Source: Candidatus Avelusimicrobium gallicola
GTDB taxonomy: Bacteria > Elusimicrobiota > Elusimicrobia > Elusimicrobiales > UBA9959
Direction of reading: 5' to 3'
DNA: 47,010 nt
NCBI GenBank assembly: GCA_020722185.1
Contig: DYLH01000012.1
Coordinates: 1-47,010 of the forward strand
Shown here: piece by piece, positions 16,137 to 24,768 of the stretch
Layout: each line of letters starts with the position of its first letter
Numbering within the stretch: the first letter of the stretch is position 1
The notes under the pieces: generated by a model
Databases searched by the model: none
The model's input: only the letters and a program-made list of their open reading frames with translations
What the model was told of the DNA's origin: nothing
Position numbers and translations under genes: made by a program

Positions 16137-17171
16137 ATGAAGAAAAAAATAGGAATTTTGACTGGCGGTGGAGATTGCCCGGGACTTAATCCAGCCATAC
16201 GAGGATGTGTGTATGCAGGTGAAAGATTTGGATATGAATTCATAGGTTTTAATGATGGCTGGCGTGGGATAATTGAGGGCAGAACAGAGCCTCTCAACAG
16301 GGAAAAAGTAGAGTACATAGTAATGCAGGGCGGAACTATACTTGGCACTTCAAGAACCAATCCTTTCAAAAAGGAAGAGCATGTAAAGAAAGTTCTTGAA
16401 AATTTCAAAAAATTTAATCTTCATGCCCTTGTCGCTATAGGTGGAGAGGACACTCTTGGAGTTGCCACAAGGCTTTATGAAGAACATAAACTAAATGTGG
16501 TTGGCGTTCCAAAGACTATGGACAATGATCTCAATGTCACAGACTATACTTTTGGTTTTGATACATCTGTAACGAGGGCAATGGAAGCAGCCAATGCCTT
16601 GATAGATACCGGGAGAAGCCACAGAAGAGTTATAGTTTTTGAAGTGATGGGCAGACATGCTGGCTGGGTGGCTCTTTTCACCGCTATGGCAACAGCCGCA
16701 GATTATTTATGTGTTCCAGAAAGAAAAATAGATGGCAAGGATATGATTGAAAAAATCAAGAAAGCCTATGAGAGAAAAAAATTTGCTTTGGTTGTTGTAA
16801 GCGAGGCGGTTGAAATAGATCAGGAAGAAAAAAATCCTATTCAACAGGAAGTGGATCAGTTTGGTCACATAATACTTAAAGAGAGAGGGATGGGGGAGAA
16901 AATAGCCAAGTATATAGAGGATAAAACTGGGATTGAGACAAGGCATGCAGTTATAGGCCATATGCAAAGAGGCGGGCAGCCAACTCTTTTTGACAGAATA
17001 CTTGCCACGAGAGTAGGTATCAAGGCGGCAGAACTGATTAGAGACGAAGATTTTGGCAAAATGGCCGCTCTTGTTGGAAACAAAATTGTTGGAGTGCCTC
17101 TTAAAGATGCCACTGGCAAGTTGAAAGTTGTAAGCGAGGAATGGTTTAAGCTTGCGGATTTGCTTTTTTGA
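16137..17171 (+). CDS. pfkA: 6-phosphofructokinase, probable pyrophosphate-dependent type
   Basis: This 344-residue PfkA-family enzyme phosphorylates fructose 6-phosphate. GILTGGGDCPGLNPAIRG opens the protein. The phosphoryl-donor loop is GGEDTLG (102-108), and the catalytic loop is PKTMDND (125-131). ATP enzymes have Gly after the acidic residue of the first loop and PGTIDND in the second, whereas Asp105 and Lys126 here are the PPi-type residues. MGRHAGW and GHMQRGG complete the active site. An AGGAGG site precedes the ATG. The PPi preference is inferred from these two residues. Confidence 0.92.
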   Translation: MKKKIGILTGGGDCPGLNPAIRGCVYAGERFGYEFIGFNDGWRGIIEGRTEPLNREKVEYIVMQGGTILGTSRTNPFKKEEHVKKVLENFKKFNLHALVAIGGEDTLGVATRLYEEHKLNVVGVPKTMDNDLNVTDYTFGFDTSVTRAMEAANALIDTGRSHRRVIVFEVMGRHAGWVALFTAMATAADYLCVPERKIDGKDMIEKIKKAYERKKFALVVVSEAVEIDQEEKNPIQQEVDQFGHIILKERGMGEKIAKYIEDKTGIETRHAVIGHMQRGGQPTLFDRILATRVGIKAAELIRDEDFGKMAALVGNKIVGVPLKDATGKLKVVSEEWFKLADLLF

Positions 17172-17203
17172 AATCAGGCAGAAAAGGAGCTTTTGGAGGT
17201 TAG

Positions 17204-17746
17204 ATGAATAATAATGATCAGGGATCTAAGCCCTTTCAGCGCAAGACTATAATAGTTAAAAAAAATCTTCAGTACAGGTATATGCTGCTGATTTCATTTA
17301 GCGTATTTGTAGCTTTTATAGTAATGTCGCTTGACATGATGTGGACAATTTCCAAGGTGGTCAATGAGCATCCAATGATGCAGCCAATGCTGGATGAGAT
17401 TTTTTCTATGGCACCCTTGTTCACCGTCAAAATAGCTATGTATCTGCTGATAGTGATAATAGTTTCTGCTGTCATCTCTCATAAAATGGCAGGCCCAATA
17501 TACAAGTTTGAAAAAAGCTGTCAAACAGTGGCTTCAGGAGATCTTTCACATAGAGTTTTCCTTAGGAAAGGAGATCAATTGATGGAGTTGCAAGACAGCT
17601 TCAATGAAATGGTTTCAAAATTTCATTCTTATGCTGTGGAGTCTGAAAAACTTAAAAATAAAGCTTTAAGCAATCCAGACCTGACTGCTTATTGCGCTGA
17701 GTACGATAAGAAAGTCAAAGAGATGATGCCTAATTTTAGATTATGA
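17204..17746 (+). CDS. Membrane protein with HAMP domain and no output domain
   Basis: This 180-residue protein has two transmembrane helices (about 26-48 and 76-98) around a short external loop. A HAMP segment (GPIYKFEKSCQTVASGDLSHR through DSFNEMVSKF, about 104-148) and a short helical tail follow. HAMP domains relay signals across membranes to kinases or chemoreceptor domains, but none follows here. The neighbours are pfkA upstream (33-base gap with GGAGG) and the TolC-family gene downstream (ATGA overlap). It could regulate a partner in trans or work as a structural envelope protein. Confidence 0.75.
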   Translation: MNNNDQGSKPFQRKTIIVKKNLQYRYMLLISFSVFVAFIVMSLDMMWTISKVVNEHPMMQPMLDEIFSMAPLFTVKIAMYLLIVIIVSAVISHKMAGPIYKFEKSCQTVASGDLSHRVFLRKGDQLMELQDSFNEMVSKFHSYAVESEKLKNKALSNPDLTAYCAEYDKKVKEMMPNFRL

Positions 17747-19005
17747 ATTTCAAAGCTATTCTCGCGGCCTTTTGTTTAATTTTTGCATATGGTTTTTCCC
17801 GCGCTGATAGTGAAAAGTTGACTCTTGAAGAGGCTCTATCTCTTGGACTTAGGTCAAATATTTCAATTCTCAAAGAGGAACAAAATCTGGTTATAGCGCG
17901 TCAGCGCGTAAGGGAGGCTAGGCTTCTGTTTCTTCCTTCTCTGGCGCTTTCAGCTGACTATGCCAGACCAAATTTGGATTACCCTCTTATACTTAACAAT
18001 GAAACAGGTCCTCGCTACATTGATCCATATTATGAAGACAGAGATTTTTATGGTTTGAGAGTATCTGCCATATTGCCTATATACACTGGTGGCAGATACA
18101 GAAAAACTCTTGAACTTTCAAAAATTAACTATTCAAGACAAAAGGTTAGTTTGGATATATCAATAAGAGACACTAAGCTTAAAATAGAAAAATCTTTTTA
18201 CTTGGCTTTGCGTTCAAAATATATTCTGGCTGACATAGAAAAATATTATCCTCTGGCTGAAAAATACTTTTCTAAAATTTCTTCCAATTCCTATGAGTAT
18301 ACCGATGCGTTCAAAATAATGTGTGAAATAAAAAATGAAAAAATGGAAGCGGAAAAAAATTACCACAATCATCTCTCGGAGCTTAAGACACTTATATACA
18401 AGAGCGGATCTTTTGATCTGGAAGGCGATTTTTCATCTCCTTGCAAAATGACTTGCGAGGAGAACAAAGTTTCTCTTGCCGCGGTTGAGACCAGCGCTGA
18501 ATTGCTTAAAAATATATACCAATCTAGGATAGATGCTGTCTCAGTCGAGATGGCTTTTAGACGCAAGTATCCAAATATATATCTTGGTTTCTCAAAAGAT
18601 GTAACTGCTAAAAAATTTTCCTCTCTGGCAAATTCTGAGGAAAGTTTTTCAGCTTCAGCCGCTTTCATAAACATAACCTTGCCAATAAACTATGATTTCT
18701 GGACTGAGATACAGAAAAAGAAGGCTGAGGAAAGAGCTAATGAGCTTGAAATGCTTTCTGTAAGGGAAGAGATTAAGAATAAATCTGAAATAGCTTGCAG
18801 AGAATACAACTATTACTGTGAAAAAATAAGGGATGATAAAAAAAGAATTGAGGAAATTGAAAAGTTGATTGAAACCAATAATAAAAATGATTTTTTAGCT
18901 CTCAAACAACTTAAGCTTTTTTGCGAGTTTAAGAAAGCTTATTACAATGATGTCTATTCCCAAAAGGAGAGGGCTTTTGAATTGGAAGAGTTTCTTAAAA
19001 AATGA
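17743..19005 (+). CDS. TolC-family outer membrane efflux-like protein
   Basis: This 420-residue protein begins with a signal peptide (about 1-22). LTLEEALSLGLRSN, the classic start of outer membrane efflux proteins, follows, then long helical hairpins. LSADYARP and VSAILPIYTGGRYRKTLEL match the conserved barrel strands of the family. Such proteins form trimeric export ducts for RND, ABC or type I systems. No membrane fusion or pump gene is adjacent, so its partner lies elsewhere. It overlaps the patatin gene by 4 bases. A few segments are shorter than in typical TolC. Confidence 0.82.
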   Translation: MNFKAILAAFCLIFAYGFSRADSEKLTLEEALSLGLRSNISILKEEQNLVIARQRVREARLLFLPSLALSADYARPNLDYPLILNNETGPRYIDPYYEDRDFYGLRVSAILPIYTGGRYRKTLELSKINYSRQKVSLDISIRDTKLKIEKSFYLALRSKYILADIEKYYPLAEKYFSKISSNSYEYTDAFKIMCEIKNEKMEAEKNYHNHLSELKTLIYKSGSFDLEGDFSSPCKMTCEENKVSLAAVETSAELLKNIYQSRIDAVSVEMAFRRKYPNIYLGFSKDVTAKKFSSLANSEESFSASAAFINITLPINYDFWTEIQKKKAEERANELEMLSVREEIKNKSEIACREYNYYCEKIRDDKKRIEEIEKLIETNNKNDFLALKQLKLFCEFKKAYYNDVYSQKERAFELEEFLKK

Positions 19006-19937
19006 GACTATCTTTACTCATCGTAATCTTTACATGTTTTATGTCTTATGGATCTGAGAATACTGACATTTTCTTTAGCGCGGTTGCCTCATTGCCTGTG
19101 GGGGATAGACCTTCAGTAGGCCTGGCTCTTTCTGGCGGGGGGGCCAGAGGTTTTGCTCATATAGGCGTTCTGGCGGCTTTAGAAAATTCGTCCTTTCCCA
19201 TAGACTATGTCTCTGGGACTTCTATGGGTTCTGTGGTGGGCGCTTTTTATTCTGATGGATTGCCTGTAGAAAAGATGTGGCGATTTGCAGAAGAAGCGGA
19301 AAAATATAAAATATCGAGAGATTTCTCTTCAGTTAAAATACTTAAACTTATAATGACTGAGCGGATGATAGATCCTTTCTACATAAGAAAGTTTATAGAC
19401 GAGCATTTCTCAGGTAAAAAATTTCAGGATATGAAACACCCCTTTGCCTGTGTCGCTATGGATATAAGGACAGGAGAAAAAATAATATTCAAAGAAGGTG
19501 ATATGGCTTTGCCCTTGAAAGCCAGCGTAAATATTCCGGGTATATTTGAGCCATTAAATTATGGAGTCAAGGAATTGGTAGATGGCGGCGTAGTGGATTT
19601 TTTACCTACAGATGCGCTCAAAGAGTTTGGGGCTGAGTGGATAATATCAAGCATTACCGAGTCTAAGATGAATTCTCCTCAGAAAAATGTCATTTCCGCT
19701 CTTATGCAGGTAATAGACATAAGAGGGGGGCTTCTTGCCAAAGAGAGCAAAAAAGAGTCAAATTTTATTTTTATGCCAGATGTTTCAGATATATCAGTAA
19801 GCGAATTTAGCAGGGCGGAAGAAGCTTCAATTAAAGGTTTATTATACGCTTGGCCGAGAATTGAAGATTTAAAAGAGGCCTATTTAATTTTCGCCCTGCC
19901 TAAAATGGCAAAAAATTTGAAAAGTGTGGAAAGATGA
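19002..19937 (+). CDS. Exported patatin-like phospholipase (RssA family)
   Basis: This 311-residue protein has a cleavable signal (about 1-17). The patatin core begins with LALSGGGARGFAHIGVL (oxyanion hole), the nucleophile S74 in GTSMG, and the catalytic dyad aspartate D194 in DGG. The family hydrolyses acyl esters of phospholipids. A signal peptide in front of the RssA-type core suggests action in the periplasm or at the outer membrane, perhaps on lipid turnover. It lies between the TolC-like and TPR genes with overlapping stop and start codons. Confidence 0.9.
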   Translation: MRLSLLIVIFTCFMSYGSENTDIFFSAVASLPVGDRPSVGLALSGGGARGFAHIGVLAALENSSFPIDYVSGTSMGSVVGAFYSDGLPVEKMWRFAEEAEKYKISRDFSSVKILKLIMTERMIDPFYIRKFIDEHFSGKKFQDMKHPFACVAMDIRTGEKIIFKEGDMALPLKASVNIPGIFEPLNYGVKELVDGGVVDFLPTDALKEFGAEWIISSITESKMNSPQKNVISALMQVIDIRGGLLAKESKKESNFIFMPDVSDISVSEFSRAEEASIKGLLYAWPRIEDLKEAYLIFALPKMAKNLKSVER

Positions 19938-20878
19938 AAATTGTTTTAATTATTTTGTGTATTCTCTTTTTAAACTACGACACAAGCGCTTTTTTCTGGG
20001 GTAAACCTGATTATTCCAAGGCGCGTCTTATGCTTGAGGAAATGCATTCTGCATTCAAATCTGATAATTGTTCTATTGTCTTGTATAAATACGAAGAATT
20101 TTTGAAAGAAAAACCTCCCCTAAGTCTTAAAAGAGACGCTTACTTATATGCAGGAGAGTGTTATGAAAAGATGAAGGATTTGCCAAGTGCTGTGTCTGTT
20201 TATAAACTTGCCGCGGAGTTGTATCCCAAAGATGAGATATTTCTTAAAAAAGCTTCTTCTCTTTATCTTGATAGTGGGCTTTATCAAAGCGCCCTTAATT
20301 TCTTGAAAAAGCTTGAAAAAATGCGTCCTTATGACAGCCAAGTGTGGCTGATGATGGCAAGAGCGTGGAAAGGACTTGGCTTTGTCAGGAAAGCTGTGCA
20401 CTATTACAGGCGTCTGGCGGCTTCAAATACAGAGGATTATAAACTTTTAAAAGAATATTTAATCGCGCTTAGAGAGAGTGGTTCACTCAAAGAGGGCTAT
20501 GAGCTAGCTATAAAAGGATATAATGAGTCAAAGGATCCAGATTTTGCCATAATCGCCGCTGAGATGCGCGCTTTATCTGGCAATCTTAAATCTGCCTTGT
20601 CGCTACTAAACTCACTTGAAAATTCAGGAAACTGTTCCTTGAAGTGTAGAAAAATGGCCGCTGTTTATAACTTTTTTGATTCCAATATCTCAGCTTGTCA
20701 AAAACAGCTTGAATTTACATCTCAGGATGAAGATTTTACTTCTTTTATGAGAGGGATTCTCTCATTTAACACAGGGGACAAAAAAAGCTCTATTTTATTT
20801 TTTAAAAAATCTTCTCTGTCAGAGGATACTTTTATAAGAGAGGCATCTGAAAATTTTCTAAAAAGGATGGCTCAATGA
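19934..20878 (+). CDS. Exported tetratricopeptide repeat protein
   Basis: This 314-residue protein starts with a signal peptide (about 1-19). At least four degenerate TPR units follow (for example AYLYAGECYEKMKDLPSAVSVYKLAAELYP, shown here only by its ends: AYLYAGECYEKM and LAAELYP). The later units contain LMMARAWKGLGFVRKAVHYY. TPRs bind peptides and scaffold complexes. Its place between patatin and dapF, with 4-base overlaps both sides, makes it part of the envelope run. Function is unknown beyond a likely periplasmic scaffold role. Confidence 0.75.
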   Translation: MKIVLIILCILFLNYDTSAFFWGKPDYSKARLMLEEMHSAFKSDNCSIVLYKYEEFLKEKPPLSLKRDAYLYAGECYEKMKDLPSAVSVYKLAAELYPKDEIFLKKASSLYLDSGLYQSALNFLKKLEKMRPYDSQVWLMMARAWKGLGFVRKAVHYYRRLAASNTEDYKLLKEYLIALRESGSLKEGYELAIKGYNESKDPDFAIIAAEMRALSGNLKSALSLLNSLENSGNCSLKCRKMAAVYNFFDSNISACQKQLEFTSQDEDFTSFMRGILSFNTGDKKSSILFFKKSSLSEDTFIREASENFLKRMAQ

Positions 20879-21702
20879 GTGTTGAAACCAAAGAAATAAA
20901 TCTCAACAAGGGTCGCTTAAAAAATATTTTTTGGAAGCTGACTGGGGCGGGTAATGATTTTGTTTTAATTGAGGATAGAATTGGATTAAAACTTTCAAAA
21001 TTGGCTTTGAGACTTTGTCATAGAAAATTTGGCATAGGAGCCGATGGACTACTGGCAGTTAAGAAAAACGGAAAAATGCTTTCAGTGAGATATTTTAATT
21101 CAGATGGATCAGAAGCCTTTTGCGGGAATGGCTCTCGTTGTAGCGCTTTTTGGGCATGGAAGGAAGGAATTTTTGATAAAAATATGGTACTTGAAACAAA
21201 GGCTGGTTTTATAAAAGCAAAAATAATTTCATCTGAAGTCGTTGAACTTGAAATGCCCTCGCCCCAAAAAATAAAACTTTTTCTCAAAGGTTCTTTTTCT
21301 TCAAAATTTCCGAATGTTCACTTTGCTGATAGTGGAGTGCCACATGCTGTAATTGAAGTAAAAGATGAAAGAAAAATAGATGTGGACAGAGAAGGGCGAG
21401 AGATTAGATTTAATAAAGTTTTTTCCCCAGACGGCGCAAATGTAAATTTTGTGGCTTTAAGAAACAAGACATTGTTTATAAGAACATATGAAAGAGGTGT
21501 TGAGGGGGAAACTCTTGCTTGTGGGACAGGAATAGTTGCCTCTGCTTGTGTTTTTTGGCAGATTAGAAAGATTGAGAGCCCCATAAACATAATTTCTAAA
21601 TCCGGTATGAAATTTAAGGTGTATATTGAAGGCGATAAAAGTATTAGCAAAATTTTTGCTCAAGGACCTGTGAAAATGGTTTTCAAAGGGGAGGTATTAT
21701 GA
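20875..21702 (+). CDS. dapF: Diaminopimelate epimerase
   Basis: This 275-residue enzyme converts LL-DAP to meso-DAP for lysine and peptidoglycan synthesis. The two catalytic cysteines are present: Cys83 in SEAFCGNGSRC and Cys216 in GETLACGTG. The substrate-binding TGAGNDFV (23-30) and GADG segment are intact. The N-terminus is about ten residues longer than usual before the core; the ATG at 20875 overlaps the TPR stop codon, and I see no better internal start. It is followed immediately by dapA (4-base overlap), so two steps of the DAP branch are co-transcribed. Confidence 0.95.
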   Translation: MSVETKEINLNKGRLKNIFWKLTGAGNDFVLIEDRIGLKLSKLALRLCHRKFGIGADGLLAVKKNGKMLSVRYFNSDGSEAFCGNGSRCSAFWAWKEGIFDKNMVLETKAGFIKAKIISSEVVELEMPSPQKIKLFLKGSFSSKFPNVHFADSGVPHAVIEVKDERKIDVDREGREIRFNKVFSPDGANVNFVALRNKTLFIRTYERGVEGETLACGTGIVASACVFWQIRKIESPINIISKSGMKFKVYIEGDKSISKIFAQGPVKMVFKGEVL

Positions 21703-22577
21703 TTGAAATAAAAGGATGTTATACAGCAATAATTACGCCATTTAACAAAGGGAGGGTTGATCTTTCTTCTTTCAGGAAGATTATAGACTTTCAGCGCAAG
21801 TCTGATATTTCTGGCATTGTGGTGGCGGGATCTACCGGGGAGGGATCTTCCTTAAAAGAAGAAGAGTACTTAAATTTGCTTTCTAAGGCGGTGGAATTTT
21901 GCGAAGATAAAGATGTTATAGCTGGTTTTGGATCTAATTGCACTGAAAAAACAGTGGATATGATAAAAAAAGTTGAGAGAACCGGTGTAAAAGCTTTGCT
22001 TGTCCTGTCGCCATATTACAATAAGCCCACACAAAATGGTCTTTACCTACATTTTGAACAGGTGGCAAAAAACACTCGCCTTCCTGTCATAATTTACAAT
22101 ATACCGGGCAGAACCGCTGTGAATATTTTGCCCTCGACAATAGCGGATTTGAGAAAAAAATATTCCAATATAGTGGCTGTAAAGGAAGCCTCTGGCAGTA
22201 TAGATCAGGTAAGTGAAATCATTTCAATTACAGATAAAGATTTTGTTGTTTTAAGCGGCGATGATTCACTCACCTTGCCAATGCTGAGCATTGGCGCTAA
22301 GGGAGTGATATCTGTGGCTTCAAATATAATTCCAAATGAAATATCTGCGATATGTTCATCTTTTATGGATGGAGATATTGAAAAAGCTAAAAATCTACAT
22401 CTTAAATTTTTACCATTTATAAAATCGCTTTTCAGCGAAACAAATCCAATCCCAATAAAATATATTATGTCCCTAAATGGCTTTTGTCAAAATGAGCTTA
22501 GATTGCCATTGACTGAAATAAGCCGCGAAGCCTGTGAAAAAGTAAAGAAGGCTATGCTAAAAAGCGACATAATATAG
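21699..22577 (+). CDS. dapA: 4-hydroxy-tetrahydrodipicolinate synthase
   Basis: This 292-residue TIM-barrel enzyme condenses pyruvate with aspartate semialdehyde, the first committed DAP/lysine step. The Schiff-base lysine K162 (AVKEASG), Tyr133 (IIYNIPGRT) and the GSTGEGSS loop (44-51) are all present. GGAGG lies just ahead of the ATG, within the dapF end. It is the last gene of the run that began at about 15361 and is followed by a rho-independent terminator. Confidence 0.96.
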   Translation: MIEIKGCYTAIITPFNKGRVDLSSFRKIIDFQRKSDISGIVVAGSTGEGSSLKEEEYLNLLSKAVEFCEDKDVIAGFGSNCTEKTVDMIKKVERTGVKALLVLSPYYNKPTQNGLYLHFEQVAKNTRLPVIIYNIPGRTAVNILPSTIADLRKKYSNIVAVKEASGSIDQVSEIISITDKDFVVLSGDDSLTLPMLSIGAKGVISVASNIIPNEISAICSSFMDGDIEKAKNLHLKFLPFIKSLFSETNPIPIKYIMSLNGFCQNELRLPLTEISREACEKVKKAMLKSDII

Positions 22578-22613
22578 GGTTATCGTATTTGTAAAACGGA
22601 AAAAGAGAATAAT

Positions 22614-22647
22614 AAAAAAGCCCCAGCTAAAAGCTAGGGCTTTTTTT
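22614..22647. terminator. Bidirectional terminator between dapA and the FadL-like gene
   Basis: A-run, GCCC, AGCT, loop, AGCT, GGGC, T-run: the stem has one mismatch and U/A tracts on both sides. It can end transcripts from dapA and from the opposing barrel gene (stop at 22659). Confidence 0.85.
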
Positions 22648-22658
22648 ATTAAGTGGAC

Positions 22659-23870
22659 TTAGAACTTATATCCTACACTAAAGGCAGGCAGATGAGCATA
22701 GGCATTGTATTTGCCATTTAGCACATTGCCAGAGTTGTCATCTTGTATACTTGAGTCTATCTTTCTTTCTGTAAAATAGAGATAGGCATAAGAGAAATCA
22801 AATACCAAATTGCCTTTTGTGTATCCCGCTCCTATTGAGAAGGCCATTCTATCTGAGTCCGGCACCCTGTTTTCAAAATATTTTTCTTTAACAGGATTGC
22901 AGTCATAGAAAAAACCGCCTCTCAATTTGAGATTGTCTGAATATTTGTATTCAGTTCCCAATCTATATGCCCAAACGCTTTTCCATTTTTTTATGTCAAT
23001 AGTTGTGTCTGTGTCGGGAAGAGATGGATCAGCTATCGTAATGTCGAGTATTGTCTTGGACTTTATGTACAATTTATGGTATGTAGTCCAATTTGTGTAG
23101 TCAGCAGTAAAAGAGAATAGCCATTTTTCATTTAATTTATAGGCAGTCCCTATTTGGAAAGTGTCTGGCAATGTTATTTCAGTAGAAGCAGAATTGTCAC
23201 TGGTTAAATATCTGGCACTGCCGTCTACATCTATCTTAGCCTTGCTCCTATAGTTGGCGCCAAAATTCCACTTTTCGTTCAATTTATAAAAAGCCGCCAA
23301 ATTATATCCCCAGCCATATCCATCTCCTTCAAGTTCAAACTCTTTGGATAATATCATTTTATTTAATGTGGCATCTAAATACATATAATCTGCGCCAGCC
23401 GCAATTGAAAGTTTCTCATTCATTTTATACGCCGCATTTAGATTATAATTGAATGTTTTTACATCTGATAAAGTGGCCACATCCTTAGTTTCAGAGTCAG
23501 TTCCCCAATTGGTCTGAAGCCCAAATGGCGCATTTACTCCAAAACCAAGAGAGAATTTTTCATTCAATTTATGTGTGGCATAAACTTGTGGCGGCACATG
23601 CAGTCTTTTGGCTATTTCATCTTTTGTGCCATCTGTGTTTTTGTGTTCCATCACTGGCGCTATCATAACAGTTCCCAAGGAAATCTGGGTCTTATCCAAT
23701 TCTGTTATTGCAGCGGGGTTATACCACACTGCGCTTGGATCATCCGCCACAGCTGTGAACGAATTTCCCATACCATTAGCTTTGGCGCTTTGTTCAGACA
23801 GCCTAAATCCAGCTGAAAAGGCGCTGCTAGACATCAAGAGAACAATAATCATTACTGTCAGGTTTATCAT
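22659..23870 (-). CDS. OmpP1/FadL-family outer membrane transporter
   Basis: This 403-residue protein has a signal peptide (about 1-19, ending SAFSAG). The FadL hallmark FRLSEQSAKANGMGNSFTAVADDPSAVWYNPAA follows, cited here by its parts SEQSAKANGMGNSF and DPSAVWYNPAA. Repeated KLNEKW/KFSLGFG strands form the rest of the barrel, which ends in KF. The family imports hydrophobic compounds such as long-chain fatty acids. Its ATG follows directly after the TAA stop of the WD40 gene, with an AAGGAG inside that gene's end, so the pair is probably translationally coupled. Confidence 0.9.
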   Translation of the reverse strand: MINLTVMIIVLLMSSSAFSAGFRLSEQSAKANGMGNSFTAVADDPSAVWYNPAAITELDKTQISLGTVMIAPVMEHKNTDGTKDEIAKRLHVPPQVYATHKLNEKFSLGFGVNAPFGLQTNWGTDSETKDVATLSDVKTFNYNLNAAYKMNEKLSIAAGADYMYLDATLNKMILSKEFELEGDGYGWGYNLAAFYKLNEKWNFGANYRSKAKIDVDGSARYLTSDNSASTEITLPDTFQIGTAYKLNEKWLFSFTADYTNWTTYHKLYIKSKTILDITIADPSLPDTDTTIDIKKWKSVWAYRLGTEYKYSDNLKLRGGFFYDCNPVKEKYFENRVPDSDRMAFSIGAGYTKGNLVFDFSYAYLYFTERKIDSSIQDDNSGNVLNGKYNAYAHLPAFSVGYKF

Positions 23871-24716
23871 TTATTTCTCCTTTATTTTCCATATTTTCAT
23901 GGATTTATCATTTGATCCAGAAATAAGGAAATCTTCATAAATGGCCAAAGCGTATATCTCATCTTTGTGAGCTTCAAGTTCGCTTTCGGCCTCAAAATCT
24001 TTATTTAAGGTTTTTAGATATTCTCCCATGGCAAGTATGGTCTTGTCTTTGTAAAAGCATATATCATTTATCCACGAGGAGTTTCTTACCCTTTTTAACA
24101 AAGACATAGTTTCTATATCCCATATCTCAAGAGTTTTTTCCATAGATGTTGAAATAAAAAGCATATTTCCATTTATCCTTGCCCTATTTATTCCATAGAT
24201 ATAGTCTTCACTTTTTTTAAGAGTTGAAAGAGAATTGTCCAAAAAGACAAGATGAGAACCGCCAATAATTATCTTACCATTTATACTTGCGCAAGCCTTT
24301 ATATCGCCTATGCCCGGTTTTATAGTTTTAATAAGGGATGCTTTCTTTATATCCCAGAGCTTGGCTGTGGAGTCATCTGATACAGATAAAAGCTCTCCAG
24401 ATTTAAGCAAGACCATATCAGAAATCTGCCCGGAATGACCCTCGATTGATTTAATGGGAGAAAGAGTTTTAGTGTCAAATATTTTTATTTCGCCATTGGC
24501 AGAAGAAGTTATCAAAGAGGCCCCATCAGCTGAAAACAATATTTTTTTTACATCGCAGTTATGAGCCTTTATCTGACTCATAGCTTCCAGTATTGGAAGT
24601 CTGCACAAGGCTATGGTGTCATCTTCAGAAGAAGTGGCTAATAAATTGCCATAAACTGCCATTGAAAGTATTCCATCTTTATGTATTACATTTTCCCCAT
24701 AAAGTCCAAAATTCAT
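23871..24716 (-). CDS. WD40 repeat protein
   Basis: This protein of about 281 residues is built of WD40 blades. Clear endings include IKIFDTK, AKLWDIKKA, LEIWDIETM and MKIWKIKEK, with GH/AH-type starts (EGHSGQISDMV, EAHKDEIYALA). This makes six or seven blades forming a beta-propeller. I start at the ATG at 24716, which has GAGGTG upstream; a longer reading adds MRCI without better support. No signal peptide is present, so it is probably cytoplasmic. Propellers serve as scaffolds. Its role with the downstream FadL-like porin is unknown. Confidence 0.85.
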   Translation of the reverse strand: MNFGLYGENVIHKDGILSMAVYGNLLATSSEDDTIALCRLPILEAMSQIKAHNCDVKKILFSADGASLITSSANGEIKIFDTKTLSPIKSIEGHSGQISDMVLLKSGELLSVSDDSTAKLWDIKKASLIKTIKPGIGDIKACASINGKIIIGGSHLVFLDNSLSTLKKSEDYIYGINRARINGNMLFISTSMEKTLEIWDIETMSLLKRVRNSSWINDICFYKDKTILAMGEYLKTLNKDFEAESELEAHKDEIYALAIYEDFLISGSNDKSMKIWKIKEK

Positions 24717-24768
24717 AATACACCTCAAAGCTATTAAGACATTTCCGTAAATTATATAATTTTTTAAG

